Shown in pieces: positions 60,898 through 64,000 of a stretch of 64,000 nucleotides of DNA. Under the pieces are notes generated by a model. It saw only the letters and a list, made by a program, of their open reading frames with translations, did no database searches and was not told where the DNA came from. Within the stretch, counting starts at the first letter, position 1; the number at the start of each line of letters is the position of its first letter. The position numbers and the translations under genes were made by a program. This DNA comes from Flavisolibacter tropicus (lineage in GTDB: Bacteria; Bacteroidota; Bacteroidia; Chitinophagales; Chitinophagaceae): NCBI RefSeq assembly GCF_001644645.1, contig NZ_CP011390.1, positions 682,001 to 746,000 of the forward strand, read 5' to 3'.

Positions 60898-62190
60898 ATG
60901 AGTAAGTCTGTAATAGAAGTTGATAATATATCCAAACGCTATCGTTTAGGCACTATAAGTACAGGAAGACTTAAGCAAGATGTTACGTTATGGTGGAATA
61001 ATAATATTTTAAAGAAGAAAGATCCATTTTTCCACCAATCTGATGGACAATATATTGCTGATAATAAGGATTATTTATGGGCATTAAAAAATGTCAGTTT
61101 TGATATAAAGGAAGGTGAAGTATGTGGTATCATTGGTCGAAACGGAGCTGGCAAGTCAACACTTCTAAAAGTCTTATCTCGTATTACCCGCCCTACATTT
61201 GGACAGGTAAGAGGAATTGGTAAAATAAGTAGTTTATTAGAGGTTGGAACAGGCTTTCATCCTGAACTTACAGGGAGAGAAAATATTTATATCAGCGGTT
61301 CGATGTTGGGTATGAAGAAAAGCGAAATCCAATCGCAATTTGATGAAATTGTTGAATTCTCTGGTATTAGCCAATTTATAGATACACCAGTTAAGAGATA
61401 TTCATCTGGTATGTATGTTAGATTGGCATTTGGAGTAGCTGCTCACCTGGATCCTGATATTCTTATTGTCGATGAAGTATTAGCTGTTGGTGATGCCGAA
61501 TTTCAAAAGAAGTGCTTGGGAAAGATGAAGGATGTTTCTGCTAAAAAAGGCCGAACAATAATCTTTGTGAGCCACAATATGCAAGCTATAAACAATTTAT
61601 GCTCACGCACAATTTGGATGCAAAAAGGAAGTATTTGTGCAAATGGTGAAACGCTAACTGTAGTAAATAAATACTTAAGTGCTTATCAAAAGAAACTCTG
61701 GAAACAAGAATGGACATCTTTAGACGAGGCGCCGGGTAATAACTTAATTAAAATAAAGTCTATTGAAATAGTTCCACATTTGGAAGACCCGTTAGCCCCT
61801 ATTGATATTCGTACACCTCTAACGCTAAGGTTTAGTTTTATAAACTATAGTCAGAATTTGAACCTTTCAGCTTCTCTTGGACTATTTACGTTAGGTGGTG
61901 ATTGTGTTTTCAACATTCCTTCAAAATCTTCAATACATGAAGAAGGTGTTATAAAAGGAGAATGTACTATACCTGGTTGGTTTCTAAATGACGGTTCATA
62001 CTATATTTCATTGTACTTCATTAAAGATGCATCTCGCTCTATTTTTGAATATGAAGAGTGTCTTCATTTTGATGTAGCCGATTACCGTGAAAATATTAAT
62101 CGCTATGACAAATGGCAGGGATATGTAAGGCCCCATTTTCCATTTGAATTAAAAGCTTGCAAAGAATTAGAAACTGTTCTTGTCAAGTAA
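60898..62190 (+). CDS. Wzt-like ABC exporter ATPase with C-terminal carbohydrate-binding domain
   Basis: This 430-residue protein has an ABC ATPase domain: Walker A GRNGAGKS near residue 80, signature YSSGMYVRLAFG near 168, Walker B ILIVDEVLAVGD near 188 and the switch His in VSHNM near 224. The C-terminal ~150 residues (from about 275) form a Wzt_C-like beta-sandwich that in O9a systems binds the end of the polysaccharide. It contains LTLRFSFINYSQNLNLSASLGLF and GWFLNDGSYYISLYF. Its end overlaps a possible upstream extension of the next gene. It pairs with the Wzm-like permease. Confidence 0.94.
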   Translation: MSKSVIEVDNISKRYRLGTISTGRLKQDVTLWWNNNILKKKDPFFHQSDGQYIADNKDYLWALKNVSFDIKEGEVCGIIGRNGAGKSTLLKVLSRITRPTFGQVRGIGKISSLLEVGTGFHPELTGRENIYISGSMLGMKKSEIQSQFDEIVEFSGISQFIDTPVKRYSSGMYVRLAFGVAAHLDPDILIVDEVLAVGDAEFQKKCLGKMKDVSAKKGRTIIFVSHNMQAINNLCSRTIWMQKGSICANGETLTVVNKYLSAYQKKLWKQEWTSLDEAPGNNLIKIKSIEIVPHLEDPLAPIDIRTPLTLRFSFINYSQNLNLSASLGLFTLGGDCVFNIPSKSSIHEEGVIKGECTIPGWFLNDGSYYISLYFIKDASRSIFEYEECLHFDVADYRENINRYDKWQGYVRPHFPFELKACKELETVLVK

Positions 62191-62243
62191 AAAGGCATAG
62201 GCATCGGACAAAATTTTGTGAAGAATATTTTGATTACACCAAT

Positions 62244-63554
62244 ATGGCTCCATATTATATATATCAACTCAATCTAGAGCAGCAAATGGATATTTATGAC
62301 CAGTTAAAAGAACATGGTCGTTATTATATTCAAATTTGGTGGCGACAGATACCACTAGGGTTTTTATATATTGAGGAGGACGACAAACTAGATAGGTATG
62401 ATTTACAATTGAAAATCATACGTGCTATTAAGCTTTGTGTAGATTACTATCAGTCAAACAGTAATGCTTCTGAGAAAAATTACATAAGCTCATTTTTAAA
62501 TAATGATCAGCAGACATTTTTATCAATAATGAACGAGATTTTTGTTTCCTATGAAACGAAGATTACTCAACAAGTAATTGATGTATCTGTTATTATCTGT
62601 ACCCACAATAGAAGTAAAGATTTGTTTAATTGCTTGACTTCTTTATATGAACAGCAATGTGTTCCACAGGAAGTCATTGTTGTTGATAATGCTCCAATTG
62701 ATGATTCTACAAAAAAGGTCACCGAGCAATTCCCTGGTATAGTCTATTTTAAAGAAGAAAGGAAAGGATTGAGCTACGCTCGAAATACAGGTGTAAAATT
62801 AGCCACTTCGTCAATTATAGCATTTACAGATGATGATGTAAAAGTTCACCCACTATGGTTGCATAGAGTATGGGAAACGTTCCTTACTCCAGAAGTAAAA
62901 GCTATGACGGGACTTGTTATTCCTATTTCATTAGATACAGAAAGTCAACAGTTATTTGAAAAATTCTGGGGATTTACTAAAAACTATTGTGATAGAGAGT
63001 TTACATATAGTTTTATTGAAAGGGGATTGAAAAAAGCGCCAGAGGTTTGGTCTATCGGTGCTGGAGCAAATATGGCCTTTCGAAAGAATGTTTTTGAAAG
63101 TATAGGGTTGTTTGATGAAAGACTAGGTGCAGGAGCATCGGGCTGTAGTGAAGATTCGGAACTGTGGTTTCGGGTTTTGCTTAATGGTCATCGAATACAT
63201 TATAATCCTAGGGCTATAACTTATCATAATCATCGTAGTGATATGAAGTCACTCCGAAAGCAACTTTATTACTATGCAAGGGGGCATATGGCAGCTGCAC
63301 TTATCCAAGAACTATTGATTAAAGATGCAGGCTATAAAAAACGCGTATATATTGGTTACCCTAAGTTTTACTTGCGTCGCCTAATCAAAGGCTTTCCTTT
63401 TTATAATAATAGAAATAGAACATTATTAAGTGAAATAATGGGTTGGTTTGCTGGAATTCGTTTTTATAAGAAATATTGCAAAAAACAAATAAGTCATTAT
63501 AAAGGAAAACAAAGAGTTATCACCGATTCTGTAAACCAATCTAAAGCTATATGA
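62244..63554 (+). CDS. Family 2 glycosyltransferase with N-terminal extension
   Basis: This 436-residue GT-A enzyme begins at the ATG at 62244; an upstream TTG inside the Wzt gene is unlikely. The first ~100 residues are an extra domain of unknown role (IYDQLKEHGRYYIQIWWRQ). The catalytic part begins with VSVIICTHNRSKDLFNCLTSL near residue 114, then VIVVDNAPIDDSTKK near 143, GLSYARNTGVKLATSSIIAFTDDDVKVHPLW near 175 with the DDD metal site, and SEDSELWFRVLLNG near 303. It has a basic C-terminus. Its stop overlaps the next start by four bases (ATGA). Confidence 0.9.
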   Translation: MAPYYIYQLNLEQQMDIYDQLKEHGRYYIQIWWRQIPLGFLYIEEDDKLDRYDLQLKIIRAIKLCVDYYQSNSNASEKNYISSFLNNDQQTFLSIMNEIFVSYETKITQQVIDVSVIICTHNRSKDLFNCLTSLYEQQCVPQEVIVVDNAPIDDSTKKVTEQFPGIVYFKEERKGLSYARNTGVKLATSSIIAFTDDDVKVHPLWLHRVWETFLTPEVKAMTGLVIPISLDTESQQLFEKFWGFTKNYCDREFTYSFIERGLKKAPEVWSIGAGANMAFRKNVFESIGLFDERLGAGASGCSEDSELWFRVLLNGHRIHYNPRAITYHNHRSDMKSLRKQLYYYARGHMAAALIQELLIKDAGYKKRVYIGYPKFYLRRLIKGFPFYNNRNRTLLSEIMGWFAGIRFYKKYCKKQISHYKGKQRVITDSVNQSKAI

Positions 63555-64000
63555 ATGTAAGAGTATGGTATAGAAAGATGCGGAAGCGGATAGAAAACAA
63601 AGCGATTGTACTCATGTACCATCGGGTTGCTGATCTTTTAATTGATCCATTTGAACTGTCTGTTAGTACAGCAAATTTTGAAAAGCAAGTATACCTTTTA
63701 AAGAAAAACTATAATGTTTTAAGCACCGAAGAAATTGTTTATAATCTTAAAAAAGGAAAGGTTACGCCTAATGCTGTCTGCCTCACATTTGATGATGGCT
63801 ATTCGGATAATTATATAAATGCATTACCAGTATTAGAAAAATATAAATGTCAGGCAACTTTTTATATTACTACAGGACTTGTGGGGAAACCACAATTATA
63901 TTGGTGGGATGAATTGCAATACATCTTTTTGCATACCCCAATTCTGCCTAAAAAATTAGAAATTGATATAAATGGTGAACTTATTGAGGAAGATTTACAA
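63551..64000 (+). CDS. Polysaccharide deacetylase (NodB/CE4), cut by the window edge
   Basis: The first 150 codons are present, with no stop before the right edge. The NodB domain starts with AIVLMYHRVADLLIDPFELSV near residue 18 and has the metal motif TFDDGYSDNY with Asp81 and Asp82, followed by CQATFYITTGLVGKPQLYWWDELQ near 105. Enzymes of this type remove N- or O-acetyl groups from sugars in a growing polysaccharide. The ATG overlaps the preceding stop (ATGA), so it is in the same operon. A signal peptide is absent, so action in the cytoplasm or at the inner membrane is likely. Confidence 0.88.
   Translation, partial: MNVRVWYRKMRKRIENKAIVLMYHRVADLLIDPFELSVSTANFEKQVYLLKKNYNVLSTEEIVYNLKKGKVTPNAVCLTFDDGYSDNYINALPVLEKYKCQATFYITTGLVGKPQLYWWDELQYIFLHTPILPKKLEIDINGELIEEDLQ

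Overview
The window looks like a chromosomal segment of a Bacteroidota bacterium, most likely of the family Chitinophagaceae. The evidence is moderate-to-low GC, many Sec/Tat lipoproteins with a short lipobox, weak Shine-Dalgarno signals, TAnnTTTG-like -7 elements, a UpxY-type NusG paralogue heading a polysaccharide locus, DUF5916 and DUF1080 proteins, and a stand-alone four-helix-bundle (S23-type) gene. No rRNA, tRNA, CRISPR array, transposase or prophage was recognised.

Layout. (1) 1-2.9 kb: a gene-poor left edge, an MlaE/MlaF-type ABC pair and a small unknown ORF. (2) 2.9-19.7 kb: mostly housekeeping genes. These are a TPR protein, gyrA, a saccharopine dehydrogenase-like enzyme with a cupin, two tandem SH3-like paralogues next to a cysteine-free sirtuin, a frameshifted von Willebrand A lipoprotein, an EVE protein, a fasciclin protein, a LutA-like protein, ribH, an S23-type gene enclosed by inverted heptamer arrays, a membrane-anchored TPR protein, pdhA and a HAD phosphatase. 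(3) 19.7-22.6 kb: a SNF2-family helicase. (4) 22.7-38.7 kb: a carbohydrate island. On the minus strand lie a sodium/solute symporter, a GH43 enzyme, an aldose epimerase lipoprotein, a DUF1080 (3-keto-disaccharide hydrolase type) lipoprotein, a cytochrome c lipoprotein, a TIM-barrel epimerase and a Gfo/Idh/MocA oxidoreductase. Divergent from these, on the plus strand, lie an MFS sugar transporter, two TIM-barrel enzymes, a GMC oxidoreductase, a second Gfo/Idh/MocA enzyme and a gluconate-2-dehydrogenase-subunit-3-like protein. Together they make a coherent set for oxidising glycosides at C3 in the periplasm, cleaving the 3-keto product and processing the keto sugar. (5) 39-47 kb: a DUF5916 outer-membrane protein, a WD40 propeller, a DUF2975/XRE pair with a clear palindrome upstream, a thioredoxin and a TsdA-like dihaem cytochrome. 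(6) 47.9-64 kb: an exopolysaccharide locus with Wza, Wzc, a UpxY-like antiterminator, five or more glycosyltransferases, a Wzy-like membrane protein, a WbaP/WcaJ-type initiating transferase, a Wzm/Wzt ABC exporter and a polysaccharide deacetylase that runs off the right edge.

The least explained signal is intergenic. Several gaps between genes are built of short degenerate tandem units with a strict period: 7 bp (16283-16324, 16670-16704, 27715-27777, 45551-45624), 8 bp (18498-18593) and 11 bp (18673-18749, 45367-45465). The two 7-bp arrays around the S23-type gene are inverted copies of each other, align in register and fill the whole space on either side of it. One 11-bp array is also organised head-to-head around a TTCGAA centre. 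A 33-bp segment next to two distant heptamer arrays is identical at 32 positions. These look like a family of mobile or replication/repair-generated microsatellite elements, with the S23-type gene as a possible cargo.
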